DNA of 64,000 nucleotides from NCBI GenBank assembly GCA_965243095.1, contig OZ251530.1, forward strand, positions 124,001 through 188,000, written 5' to 3'. Within the stretch, counting starts at the first letter, position 1. Each line of letters begins with the position of its first letter. The stretch is from VXYL01 sp965243095. GTDB taxonomy: Bacteria; Pseudomonadota; Gammaproteobacteria; Pseudomonadales; Azotimanducaceae. A program made the position numbers and the translations under genes. The notes below the pieces were generated by a model, which saw only the letters and a program-made list of their open reading frames with translations, was not told the DNA's origin and searched no databases. Positions 49,181 through 58,394 of this stretch are shown in pieces.

Positions 49181-52100
49181 CTAGCGGTGCTGCGAGCGAA
49201 GTTGGGCCGCAGGTTCAAGCACACGCACCACTTTGCCCTGGCGGTCGACTACTTCCATCGGCCCTAGACGCACTTCGCAGCGACGGTAAGGCGATCGGCG
49301 GTCGGGCGACCAGTACTTCGCTGGCAGGCTGGTCATCGGCATGGCATCCGGCGCTCCGGCACCTTGCCACCAACTGGGCAGCACCGACGGTTCTGCTTGG
49401 CTGGGATCGACCTCGTAGCCCAAATCGGCAAACACCCCCACGGTGATTGCGCTCAGCGGGCCAGTGGCGCTGACATCCATCAAGTCGGGGAACGGCCAAT
49501 GCACATCGCTGTTGGAGACGCCTGCATTACGGAGAGGCACTTTCGACCGAGCCGTGAATCCACTCCCTCCCGCGTCGTCGAACGCTTGGATGGCGAGCTG
49601 CCCGCTGAAATGAGTGTCGGCGCCAGCGCCGAGTATCCGCGACGGATTATGGAAGAGGTTCTGCTCTTCCCAAACTTCCGTTGTGAATCCCAACGTATGG
49701 GCTATTTCGTGCAACGCGGTACGTCGGAAATCCGCTTCGGCTTCGCTGACCGATCTTGTGTCCGACGCGCCGGACCGGATTGGCCGCACCGCAATGCGAC
49801 CGAGGAATGGCAAGCCAGACTCATCCCGGACGCGCGCCACCGACGCGAGGCCCCCGTAGTTTGACAATCCCAACAACGGTTCTACCGAGAGTCGCAGATC
49901 GTCCACGACGCCGGTGAAGACATCTATGCCGTCGGCGCAGTCCGGAGTGCCTCGCACCGGTACCCCGGGAAGATCGCCGGTGATGATGGATGTCCACTGA
50001 TCGGCCGCCACGCGCGTCAATTGGCGCATGCGGTCATCAACATTCTCTTGGAAATCCAAGTCGATGTCGAACGACGAGAGGTCCGGGCGAGGCTCCACGA
50101 CCAGTTGCATCGGCTGCGAGACCGCAACTCCGGACGGATCTATCGCGACGATCGCGGCGGTCGTCGTTCCTTCGGAGCGCGGCGTGAATACCAGTCGTCC
50201 ATCCTCCTCGGTGACCGTGACTACGTTGGTATCATCGACGAAGCTGTCTTCGAAGCGCAGCTCGTCGCCATCGACATCGACGAAACAACCGTCCATGTTT
50301 GCCCGCCACGCCTCCCCGCCGACCTGCAGCTTGCGTGTTGGGATCAACTGCGTCGCCTGCGGCATACGGTTGTTGGATTGCCCAAACAACACCAGAGGCT
50401 CGCCAAGACGCCACTCTACGCCGCTGACGCTCCAATCGGTTGGCGTCGGCAGCGGGCCAAGGCCCACATGGGTAAGTCGAGCGTTCCGATCGACGGGGGT
50501 TACCACTATCTCTTCGCTAGCGGATGCACCGGACTCAAACGGCACTGTCTCGGCGGTCAGAGTGCCGTTGGCGGTAGCGACGCGGATCGCGCCGCTGACC
50601 GGGAAACCGGTTCTCATTCGCACGCGAACGCGGGCGGGCGGTGGCGCGGCATTGCCGGCGCCGATGCGCTCCAGCTCCAAGAGGAGGGGGAACGGCGCAC
50701 CTGGATTTCCCGAAAAGTCTACGGATCTGAGCGACGACAAACCGTCGAACAAGCCCTGCGGCAGCGCTTCGATGTTGTTGTCTTGGAGACGAATCGATTC
50801 CAATTTGTGCAGGTCGGCGAACAATCCGACCGGCAGTTCACGCACGCCGGACCCGCCTAGCTGCAAAGTCTTGAGGGCGGACAGCCCGTCGAGTGAGCCC
50901 CGCTGCAGGTCGAAATCCGGGGCTCCGCAACCTTCCACGCGCAAGTCCGTTAGCTTGGACAAGCGGTTCAACATGCCGTTTGGTATGGCTACGAGCGGGT
51001 TTTGGTTGAGGTTCAGGTGCTCCAGGGTCAACGGCAGGTCCGCGGGCAACTGCCGGAGCTGGTTTTTGGCCACTTGGAGCCAACGTAGCGAGGTCAGGGG
51101 TGCGAACAATCCCGCCGGCAGTGTTTCGATGCGCGTGTCATCCAGAGCCAGTCTTTCGAGCGAAGACAAACCGTCGAAGGCGTCCGGCGAAATCGTCCGC
51201 ATATGCTCGTTGCCCTGCAAATACAAAGTACTAAGTCTGGTAGCTTGGGCGAACGCGGCTGCGGGTAAGTGCCCTATGTCTGTTCTCAGCGTCATTTCGC
51301 GTACGGAGGCGGGCCAAGTTGCCGGCAAGTGTTCCAGCGGTTCGTCAATGAACAAATAAGGTACTCGCAACTCGGAGATCAGGCTGGAGAACACGCTGTC
51401 GGACAGTTCCGTGATCCCGCAACCACGGATGACGAGGCCCGAAAGCGTCAACGTGGCGAGCAGCCCATCGGGTAAACGGGAAAGAACTCCGGGGTCGAGG
51501 GCGGTATCGTCTGGAGAGTGACAGAGCCCCAGCCAAGTCAACCCGGACAGGCCGAGAAAGTCCTTTCCTCGCAGCGCCGCGAGGGGACCGGTGTAGAGCG
51601 TGGAGATCCCACGCAAGTCGTCCGGCGTCACCTCGTGGCACTCCGTCAGTGTGCTCTCGCGCCCGCGGTTGGCAGCGCTCAGCAGTTTGCGGCGAATCGC
51701 CGGCGTACGGTCGCAAATGCCCTCGGCAATGTCGATGGTGGCCGAGGAAGCGGTACCTACTTGGTATCCGCCGTCGGCGCTCGGAGCGAGTGCCACCAAC
51801 GCCGTTTCGCGTGCGTGTTCGATTTCATTGTCGTCGATGACGGCTATCCGGATCGTGCTCGCATCGCGAGCGATTTGCACTTCGCCGGAGAGTCCCTCGG
51901 CGAAGTCTCGGGCGATTGCGTCTGCCGTGTCGGGGTTTTGATCAGGCCCTAGCGAATAGCGCACCGATATCCGGGATTGCAGTGGCGGCTCGACGATCAC
52001 GCGGAACACCGCCTCCCCGCCTTCAATGGCTACGGACTCAGCGGCCGCGAACGAGATGGTACGCGGCGTCGACAGTTCCACGAGGCGCCGGAAGTCCGCG

Positions 52101-53884
52101 TACCCCTCTTCGCCGGGAGAGGCTTGGACGCCGCCGCCGTGGGCGTCGTCGCCTCGCGTCTTGGCCAGCAACTGCTCGCCGCCAGGGCCGCGCCGGACGT
52201 ACTCCTGTATGGCCGCAAGGTTGAGCGCGAAGTCGTCGGCCGCCCCCCGGGGCACGAATACCAACCGCGTATTCGCCGCGTCGCCGCCGGAGACATGGCA
52301 ACGCACGCATTTCGCTTGCGTAGTTTCCGACACCCGTGTTCGGTAGATCGCCGCCGCTGCCCCCGCCACGGCGCCGGGCGGCGTGCGGGAAAGGTTGCTC
52401 AAGTGCGCACCAACGCTTTCCAGCAGGTTCATTACATCGACGGGACGATCCGCCCGAATCGCCAAACGCCACTTGCCGTGGCCATCCCCGAGCGCGCCCT
52501 CCACGCCGACGCCGGCTTCGAGTTCGTGCGCCGACACCGTCCGTGCGACCCTCGGCGCCAGTGTCACACTCACCAAGCTCTGTCCCGGGATGCCGGCATC
52601 GTCCGTGCCGGCGATGGTCACCTTCGCTGCCCGATCGTGTGCATTCACCAACCTCAGCAGGCTGCGCTGCTCGCGATTGCTGGCCGGGTTGAAGGTGGCC
52701 ACATGGTGGCCGTTGCCGGTGGCGGGAACGAGATCGAGCATGCTGGTCAGGAAGCCATCTCGCGTGCGGATGTAGGCCAGCACTTCGATGGCGGCATCGG
52801 TCTCAAGCGTGAGGCGCCAATTGCCATCGCCGCTGCCGATGCCCCGGAGCCCTTTCGCAGCGTTGCCGTTTTCCAGATCGTCGGAGTTGAAGTGCGCAGT
52901 GTGTCCGGAAGCCACCGTCAGCGTCACTGCGCGGGGCGTTCGTCCCGCGTCGTCCACGGCGGTGATCCGCACTGTCGCCGGTTGGCTTTCGCGGTTGAGC
53001 ACCCGCACGAAACCCTGCCGTACCCCGGCCGCCGCGGGAAACAACGGCACGCGATGGATGCGAAGCCCGTTTTCGGTGTGAGGCATGTTGGCCACGGCGG
53101 AGAGGTTGGTGATATGGCCCGTTGGGCTCGAGATCAGGCTCATCGCCTGCAAGGGCTGGTCGGCGCGCAGTTCCAGCCGCCACTTGCCCACGCCGTCGCC
53201 CAACCTTCCTTGCAGCCCGCTCGCGCCCCGTTCCAGATCCGTGGCGGTTAGCGTGGTGCTCGCCCGCGCCGGAACCGTGACTCGGATATCGGTTTCGCCT
53301 GCTGTGCCCGCGTCGTCGATACCGCGCAAGGTGGCAACGACGGATTGCGCGTTCGGGTTGATCAGACGGAGCCGGCTTTGTTGGCGCGTGTTGCTCGCCG
53401 GGTTGAAGGTGGAAATTCTGATCGCCCGCCGCCCCGGCGCAACGTGGTGCAAACTGGTGAGGAATCCGTTCTGAGTGCGTGCATACGCAAGCACATGTAA
53501 ATCCAACTCGGAGCGCAGCACTAGCCGCCAGTCGCCCGCGGAGGGCGCACCGATTCCGCCGTGCAGCCCTTTGCGCGGGTTGCCGTTCTCCAAGTCCCCG
53601 GCGTTGAAGTGCTTTGTTTCTCTGGCGCCGATCGACCAAATCAACGGGCCCTTGCGTACGCCGGCGTCGTCATATGCGTCGATGGTCACATCGCCGGCTT
53701 GTTCGCTCCTGTTGACCACGCGAACAAACCCCTGCCGCTGCTGGTCGCCGCCGTGGATCAACAATGGCACGACATGTCCGCTCTCGGCGTACACATTGCT
53801 AACGCAGACCGCCACGGCGAGCCAACACGTCAGGCGAAAGAATGGCCTAGCGCAAACTCCTGTCCGGCAATCCAGCCCCAACAT
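49181..53884 (-). CDS. large secreted mosaic protein: repeat modules, heme c motif, Calx-beta, LRR, metalloprotease
   Basis: 1567 residues from ATG 53884 (signal peptide near PFFRLTCWLAVAVCVSNVYA). Domain order: alternating modules A (about 40-150, 280-390) and B (155-265, 395-500), each with a DDAG turn and a G-x-W-RL strand; a c-type heme motif CVRCH (526-530); a Calx-beta-like domain (about 610-720); leucine-rich repeats (about 760-1070, LPAGLFAPLTSLRWLQ); Ig/cadherin-like strands; and a zinc site HEIAHTLGF (1392-1400) of the leishmanolysin (M8) kind, with MDVSATGPLSAITVGVFADLGY after it. It is probably an outer-surface or extracellular protein. A 23-nt poly-C tract lies about 92 bp before the start. 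Function is unknown. Confidence 0.8.
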   Translation of the reverse strand: MLGLDCRTGVCARPFFRLTCWLAVAVCVSNVYAESGHVVPLLIHGGDQQRQGFVRVVNRSEQAGDVTIDAYDDAGVRKGPLIWSIGARETKHFNAGDLENGNPRKGLHGGIGAPSAGDWRLVLRSELDLHVLAYARTQNGFLTSLHHVAPGRRAIRISTFNPASNTRQQSRLRLINPNAQSVVATLRGIDDAGTAGETDIRVTVPARASTTLTATDLERGASGLQGRLGDGVGKWRLELRADQPLQAMSLISSPTGHITNLSAVANMPHTENGLRIHRVPLFPAAAGVRQGFVRVLNRESQPATVRITAVDDAGRTPRAVTLTVASGHTAHFNSDDLENGNAAKGLRGIGSGDGNWRLTLETDAAIEVLAYIRTRDGFLTSMLDLVPATGNGHHVATFNPASNREQRSLLRLVNAHDRAAKVTIAGTDDAGIPGQSLVSVTLAPRVARTVSAHELEAGVGVEGALGDGHGKWRLAIRADRPVDVMNLLESVGAHLSNLSRTPPGAVAGAAAAIYRTRVSETTQAKCVRCHVSGGDAANTRLVFVPRGAADDFALNLAAIQEYVRRGPGGEQLLAKTRGDDAHGGGVQASPGEEGYADFRRLVELSTPRTISFAAAESVAIEGGEAVFRVIVEPPLQSRISVRYSLGPDQNPDTADAIARDFAEGLSGEVQIARDASTIRIAVIDDNEIEHARETALVALAPSADGGYQVGTASSATIDIAEGICDRTPAIRRKLLSAANRGRESTLTECHEVTPDDLRGISTLYTGPLAALRGKDFLGLSGLTWLGLCHSPDDTALDPGVLSRLPDGLLATLTLSGLVIRGCGITELSDSVFSSLISELRVPYLFIDEPLEHLPATWPASVREMTLRTDIGHLPAAAFAQATRLSTLYLQGNEHMRTISPDAFDGLSSLERLALDDTRIETLPAGLFAPLTSLRWLQVAKNQLRQLPADLPLTLEHLNLNQNPLVAIPNGMLNRLSKLTDLRVEGCGAPDFDLQRGSLDGLSALKTLQLGGSGVRELPVGLFADLHKLESIRLQDNNIEALPQGLFDGLSSLRSVDFSGNPGAPFPLLLELERIGAGNAAPPPARVRVRMRTGFPVSGAIRVATANGTLTAETVPFESGASASEEIVVTPVDRNARLTHVGLGPLPTPTDWSVSGVEWRLGEPLVLFGQSNNRMPQATQLIPTRKLQVGGEAWRANMDGCFVDVDGDELRFEDSFVDDTNVVTVTEEDGRLVFTPRSEGTTTAAIVAIDPSGVAVSQPMQLVVEPRPDLSSFDIDLDFQENVDDRMRQLTRVAADQWTSIITGDLPGVPVRGTPDCADGIDVFTGVVDDLRLSVEPLLGLSNYGGLASVARVRDESGLPFLGRIAVRPIRSGASDTRSVSEAEADFRRTALHEIAHTLGFTTEVWEEQNLFHNPSRILGAGADTHFSGQLAIQAFDDAGGSGFTARSKVPLRNAGVSNSDVHWPFPDLMDVSATGPLSAITVGVFADLGYEVDPSQAEPSVLPSWWQGAGAPDAMPMTSLPAKYWSPDRRSPYRRCEVRLGPMEVVDRQGKVVRVLEPAAQLRSQHR

Positions 53885-53975
53885 GGTCGCTCCCGCCCCC
53901 CCTTGTGGGCTGCGATGGGGTACGTTCGCACCTTGAAGAGGGTGTGTCAAGCGTTTGTCCGGCCCCTCCCCCCGG

Positions 53976-53998
53976 CCCCCCCCCCCCCCCCCCCCCCC
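53976..53998. repeat. poly-C/G tract (23 nt)
   Basis: Twenty-three consecutive C on the plus strand (poly-G for the leftward gene), in the divergent promoter region between the large surface protein and the pilin-like gene. Such tracts change length by slippage and can switch expression; they also confuse assemblers. Confidence 0.85.
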
Positions 53999-54069
53999 AG
54001 GGTTGCGTTGCGCGGGAAACTGTCGTATCAATGGGGATAGGGTTCGAGGGTCGCCGAGCGGAGAGCGCG

Positions 54070-54267
54070 ATGGTCGTAGCCAAGAACCGCGTTCGGCGCG
54101 AGGCGATGCACGCCGCCCGCCAGCGGGGGATTTCCTCGGTGGAATACGCGCTGCTTGTGCTGGGCGTCATCGCCATATTCGGGGTCGTCATCGTGCTCCT
54201 CGAAGGAGGGGTGTTGGGGTTGTTGGGGGAAGTGTCGGACCGGCTCACTGCCGCGGCCTCCTCCTGA
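54070..54267 (+). CDS. Flp-type pilin-like small protein
   Basis: 65 residues from ATG 54070; ATG 54031 is an in-frame alternative adding 13. The segment QRG-ISSVEYALL is a type IV prepilin cleavage site (Gly then a hydrophobic run with Glu at +5), followed by one helix (VLGVIAIFGVVIVLLEGGVLGLLG). This is the Flp/Fap pilin pattern. No tad/cpa assembly genes are nearby. It is read divergently from the large protein across the poly-C tract. Confidence 0.72.
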   Translation: MVVAKNRVRREAMHAARQRGISSVEYALLVLGVIAIFGVVIVLLEGGVLGLLGEVSDRLTAAASS

Positions 54268-54423
54268 CGGGGGCGTTCGGCCGCCAATACGCGACCGTTG
54301 GCGGCATCTCGCCGGCACGCGGATGGGGTGCCCGCGCTCCCAAGAACTCGCCTTGCACGCAGAGCTTGATTCTCGTGCCCCGTTTTCATTAGGCTATGCG
54401 TTCCCATCCAAACGGTACGCCCA

Positions 54424-57300
54424 ATGCCCGAACAACACGCCTTCACCACGCCCCTTGCCACGGAGCACGATTCGCTTGATGTCGTTGGCGGCAAAGGGCG
54501 GTCTTTGTCGCGCATGGCGCGCGCCGGCTTCGACGTGCCGGGGGGCTTCCACGTCACCACCGGCGCTTACCGCCGCTTTGTGGCGGATCACGGGCTGGCG
54601 GCGAAGATCGCCGAGCTGGCGCGACCGGAGCTGAAGAACGGCGTGGTTTCGTTCGAGCGGGCGTCGGCCGACATTCAGGCGTTGTTCGCCGGGCACGAGA
54701 TGGCGGGCGAAATCGCCGACGCCGTGCGTGGCGCGTATGGGGCGTTGGCGGATGCGCCGGCGGTGGCTGTGCGGTCGTCGGCCACGGCCGAGGACTTGCC
54801 GGACCTGTCCTTCGCCGGGCAGCAGGAAACCTACCTGAACGTCACCGGCGCGGATGCGGTGGTGGCGGCGGTGCGCAAGTGCTGGGCGTCGCTGTGGACG
54901 GCGCAGGCCATCGCCTACCGGCACCAGAACGGCATCGATCAGGATGCGGTCGCCATGGCCGTGGTGGTGCAGATCATGGTGCCGTCGGACGTTTCGGGCA
55001 TCCTTTTCACCGCCAATCCGGCCACCGGCGAGCGCGGCGAGATGATCGTCAACGCCAGCTTCGGGTTGGGCGAAGCCGTCGTCGGCGGCTTGGTGACGGC
55101 GGACACCTACGTTGTGGACCGCGCCACGTTCGCCGCGAAGGAAACCACGCTGGGCGAGAAAGACCGCATGATCGTCGCTGACGGCGAGCAGGGCACGCGC
55201 TTCGCCGAGGTGTCCGCAGCCGAGCGCGAACGGCCGTCGCTCAGCGACGCCATGCTGCGCGAACTCGCCGAAACGGCGGTGAAAATCGAAGAACTGCAAG
55301 GCGTACCGCAGGACATCGAGTGGGCCTTCCGCGCCGGCAAGTTGCGGCTGCTGCAGTCCCGTCCCATCACCAATCTGCCGGTGCCGCCCATTGAAGTGGA
55401 GTGGGTGCCGAGGCCGCCGGCGCGGTACCTCTCGCGGCGGCAGATCGTGGAGAACATGCCGGATCCGATCTGCCCGTTGTTCGAGGAGTTGTACCTCACC
55501 GAGGGCTTGGAATCCTCGCGCAAGGGCAAGAGCTTGATGATCGGCGGCGGGCCGGTGTTCGTCACCTTGAACGGCTACGCCTACCAGCGCTTCGATTGGC
55601 CGCAACTGTTCGACACCGTGATGCGCGAGCACGGTTTGCGGGACAAGGGCAAAGGCCCCGACAAACAGGAGAAGACCATCGAGGAGGCGGACCTCGATCA
55701 AGCCGAATACGAAGCGGCGAAGGCCGCCCACGAGAAGTTCAAGCGCAACGCCCAAGAGCAGCGCGCCAAGCGGCGCGAACTGGCCGAGCGCGACATGGTG
55801 CGCTTCGCCGAAGACATGTCGGCCGAGGACCGCGCCGCTTTCGAGGCGTGGTCGGCGCAGCAGGACGCCGAGACGATGGCGCTCGACGTCGCCTTCCCCG
55901 AAAGCAAGAACCCCACCTACGTCGCCTTCAACAACACCACCATCAACGACGGCCAGTTGCAGGAGTGGCACGACGTGACGCGCCCGCGCTTGGTGGGCGT
56001 GCGCGAAAAGTGGTCGGCGGTGGATGCGGCAAGCGCCACGGATGACAAGTTGCTGGAAGGCATCCGCGAGCTGGGCATCGAGGAAGGCTACTACTGGTCC
56101 AGCAACTCCAGCCACACGTTCGGGGTGGCCAAATCCACGGACGATCAGTTCCAAACCTTCCTGCGCGAGGCGCTGCCCGAGCACCACTTCATCAGCGGGC
56201 AGTTCCTCTCCGGCATCGAGTCGAAGAGCATGCAGGCGAACGCCCACCTGTTCGAGATCGCCAAGCAGATCCGCCGCAACGACGAGTTGGTGTTCTTGTT
56301 GCTCACCAAGCCGTCGAAGTTCCTGCTCGATGCGTTCCGCGCCCGCGACGACGCCAAGGCGGTGGTGGCGGCGCTCGACGACTATCTCGCCCTCTACGGG
56401 CACCAGGGTTACAGCATGGACTTCATGGTGCCGACGCAGGTGGAGGACCCGTCGCCCCTGTTCGCCACGCTGAAGGCGATGGTGGCCGACGAGAACTACG
56501 ATCCGAAAGATCAGGATCGCCGCGCCGCCGCCGTGCGCAAGGAAAAAACCGAGCAAATCGTGGAATTGCTGGACGGTTTGACCTATTGGCAGTTCCGCTT
56601 CCGCCTCTGGATCGGGCGCAAGTACAACTACATCCGCGAGGAAGTGGCGTTCCACTTCGGCTACACGTGGCCGGTGCTGCGCCCGATGGCGCTGGAACTC
56701 GGCCGGCGCATGGTGGCGGGGGGCACGTTCCAACGCGCGGACGACGTCTTCTTCCTGGTGACCGAGGAACTGCAGCGCGCCATCGCCGCCCGGCAACGGG
56801 GGGAAGCGCTGGCGGAGCTGGGTGCGCTGGCCGACGAGCGGCGCGTCTTGCGGGAGGCGCGCAAACGCCACCACCCGCCGGGGACGGTGCCGCAGGAGGC
56901 CAGCCAGATCGAAGGCATCCGCTTCAAGGAAACGCAGATCAAGAACGACGATTCCAGCGACACCATGCGCGGCTTCCCGGTGAGCTCCGGGCGCGTGACG
57001 GCGCCGGCGAGCGTGATCCTTGGCCCGGAGGATTTCGACAACATGCGGCCGGGTTCCATCTTGGTGAGCCCGCTCACCACGCCGGCGTGGACGCAGCTGT
57101 TCGCACACGCCGTCGGCTTGGTCACGGACATGGGCAGCATTCTGGCGCACGGCTCCATCGTGGCGCGGGAATACGGCATTCCGGCGGTGCTCGGCGTGGG
57201 CAACGGCACGGTGCGCATCAAGCACGGCCAGACGCTCACCATCGACGGCGACGCCGGCACCGTGGTGATCCACGAGGAGGAAACCGCCGAGGCCGCGTAG
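54424..57300 (+). CDS. PEP/pyruvate-dikinase-like enzyme, rifampin-phosphotransferase type
   Basis: 958 residues. An N-terminal ATP-grasp domain (VGGKGRSLSRMARAGFDVPGGF, AVRSSATAEDLPDLSFAGQQETYLNV, EWAFRAGKLRLLQSRPI) is followed by a long unique middle domain (about 330-800) and the swivelling phosphohistidine domain MGSILAHGSIVAREYGIPAV (His909). The order ATP domain-middle-His domain and the lack of a PEP barrel match rifampin phosphotransferases and other antibiotic/phenylphosphate-type dikinases, not PEP synthase. The acceptor substrate is unknown. RBS and -10 lie in the 156-bp gap after the pilin gene. Confidence 0.8.
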   Translation: MPEQHAFTTPLATEHDSLDVVGGKGRSLSRMARAGFDVPGGFHVTTGAYRRFVADHGLAAKIAELARPELKNGVVSFERASADIQALFAGHEMAGEIADAVRGAYGALADAPAVAVRSSATAEDLPDLSFAGQQETYLNVTGADAVVAAVRKCWASLWTAQAIAYRHQNGIDQDAVAMAVVVQIMVPSDVSGILFTANPATGERGEMIVNASFGLGEAVVGGLVTADTYVVDRATFAAKETTLGEKDRMIVADGEQGTRFAEVSAAERERPSLSDAMLRELAETAVKIEELQGVPQDIEWAFRAGKLRLLQSRPITNLPVPPIEVEWVPRPPARYLSRRQIVENMPDPICPLFEELYLTEGLESSRKGKSLMIGGGPVFVTLNGYAYQRFDWPQLFDTVMREHGLRDKGKGPDKQEKTIEEADLDQAEYEAAKAAHEKFKRNAQEQRAKRRELAERDMVRFAEDMSAEDRAAFEAWSAQQDAETMALDVAFPESKNPTYVAFNNTTINDGQLQEWHDVTRPRLVGVREKWSAVDAASATDDKLLEGIRELGIEEGYYWSSNSSHTFGVAKSTDDQFQTFLREALPEHHFISGQFLSGIESKSMQANAHLFEIAKQIRRNDELVFLLLTKPSKFLLDAFRARDDAKAVVAALDDYLALYGHQGYSMDFMVPTQVEDPSPLFATLKAMVADENYDPKDQDRRAAAVRKEKTEQIVELLDGLTYWQFRFRLWIGRKYNYIREEVAFHFGYTWPVLRPMALELGRRMVAGGTFQRADDVFFLVTEELQRAIAARQRGEALAELGALADERRVLREARKRHHPPGTVPQEASQIEGIRFKETQIKNDDSSDTMRGFPVSSGRVTAPASVILGPEDFDNMRPGSILVSPLTTPAWTQLFAHAVGLVTDMGSILAHGSIVAREYGIPAVLGVGNGTVRIKHGQTLTIDGDAGTVVIHEEETAEAA

Positions 57301-57319
57301 GTTCGCTATCGGGCGCCTT

Positions 57320-58210
57320 TCAAGCGGGGGGTTGGGGCGGGGCGGACGCGGCGGCCTGCAAGCGCGCGTCCTTCTCCGCCCACAGCGCGTCCACCCACTC
57401 CCGCAAGGCGTCGCGATCGCCCTCGGGCGGCGGTAGCGCCCGCACATGCACGACGTTTTCCGGGCAGCGGCCGCAGAGGAAATCCCAGAATCCGGGGGCG
57501 CCGCCCGGGTAGTGGATGGTGGCGTCCACCACCGCCTGCAATCGATCCGCGAGGCCGTCGCGCACCAGCATCAGGCCGCCGACCTTGGGTTTCAGCAAGG
57601 TTTGGAAGGGCGAATCCTGCGCCTGCCGTTTCGCCGGTGTGAAGCGCGTGCCTTCCAAGAAGTTCAACACGCTGGTGGGGCGCTCGCGAATCACGGCGCA
57701 GACTTCGCGCACCGTGCGCTCATCCTGCTCGCGCAAGGCGGGATTGGCGCGCAGACGCTCGCTGCCGTGGCGGCGCACGTAGGGAAAATCCAGCAGCCAC
57801 AACGCCACGCCGATGAGCGGCAGCCAGATCAACGCCCGCTTGGTGAAGAACTTGAACGGCGGCGTGCGGCCGCGGAAGGCGAACACCAGCACCAGAATGT
57901 CCGCCCAGCTTTGGTGGTTGCAGACGATGAGATACCAAGCGTCCGGGCGCAGCGGCGGCGACTCGGGAGCGAACTCCAGCCGCACGCGCACCACCTTGAG
58001 CGTCGCGGCCATCGCCGCGGCGCAAGCCACCCAGCCGCTCAGGGAGGCCGCCAACCCAGCGCCGCAAACGCGCCGCAGCGGGGTGGGCGAAAGGCGGCGG
58101 ATGGTGCCGAGCAGCAGGATCGGCACGAACCAGAACATCGTGTTCAGCACTAGGAAACCGAGCGCGGCGACGCCGCGAAGGCCGCGGAGGCCGCGGAGAA
58201 CAGGGATCAT
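57320..58210 (-). CDS. lysophospholipid acyltransferase (YihG-like)
   Basis: 296 residues from ATG 58210. Acyltransferase motifs NHQSWAD (His99 to Asp104, the HX4D pair), then FFTKRALIWLPLIG, the LEGTRF block (Glu-Gly-Thr) and FPYVRR. An N-terminal hydrophobic segment anchors it. It would acylate lysophosphatidic acid or a related lysolipid at the inner membrane. Convergent with the dikinase-like gene, 20 bp apart; a MITE follows upstream of its promoter. Confidence 0.9.
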   Translation of the reverse strand: MIPVLRGLRGLRGVAALGFLVLNTMFWFVPILLLGTIRRLSPTPLRRVCGAGLAASLSGWVACAAAMAATLKVVRVRLEFAPESPPLRPDAWYLIVCNHQSWADILVLVFAFRGRTPPFKFFTKRALIWLPLIGVALWLLDFPYVRRHGSERLRANPALREQDERTVREVCAVIRERPTSVLNFLEGTRFTPAKRQAQDSPFQTLLKPKVGGLMLVRDGLADRLQAVVDATIHYPGGAPGFWDFLCGRCPENVVHVRALPPPEGDRDALREWVDALWAEKDARLQAAASAPPQPPA

Positions 58211-58297
58211 GGTTTCGCTTCTGTCGCGCCGTAAGCTGCGCCATGCCGGGCACCAGCCAAGAGTACGGCGCTTTCCCTTCCAGTGCATCCCTCGTCG

Positions 58298-58380
58298 CCC
58301 TGGGAGCGCGGGCGTCTCGCCCGCATTTTCATCCACGGGTGCTTCGCCCCGGTGCGGGCGAGACGCCCGCGCTCCCAGGG
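58298..58380. mobile_element. MITE core as a 28-bp perfect inverted repeat
   Basis: CCCTGGGAGCGCGGGCGTCTCGCCCGCA and its exact complement are separated by a 27-bp loop. No outer terminal repeats are present. It sits at the 5' end of the zinc peptidase gene and seems to have displaced its original start codon. Confidence 0.82.
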
Positions 58381-58394
58381 CCATTGCCCTTTGC

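Noticed and set aside
53941..54000. Poly-C region as a coding extension of the large protein
   Set aside because: A signal peptide begins at ATG 53884, so upstream readings through poly-Gly are unlikely to be the normal start.
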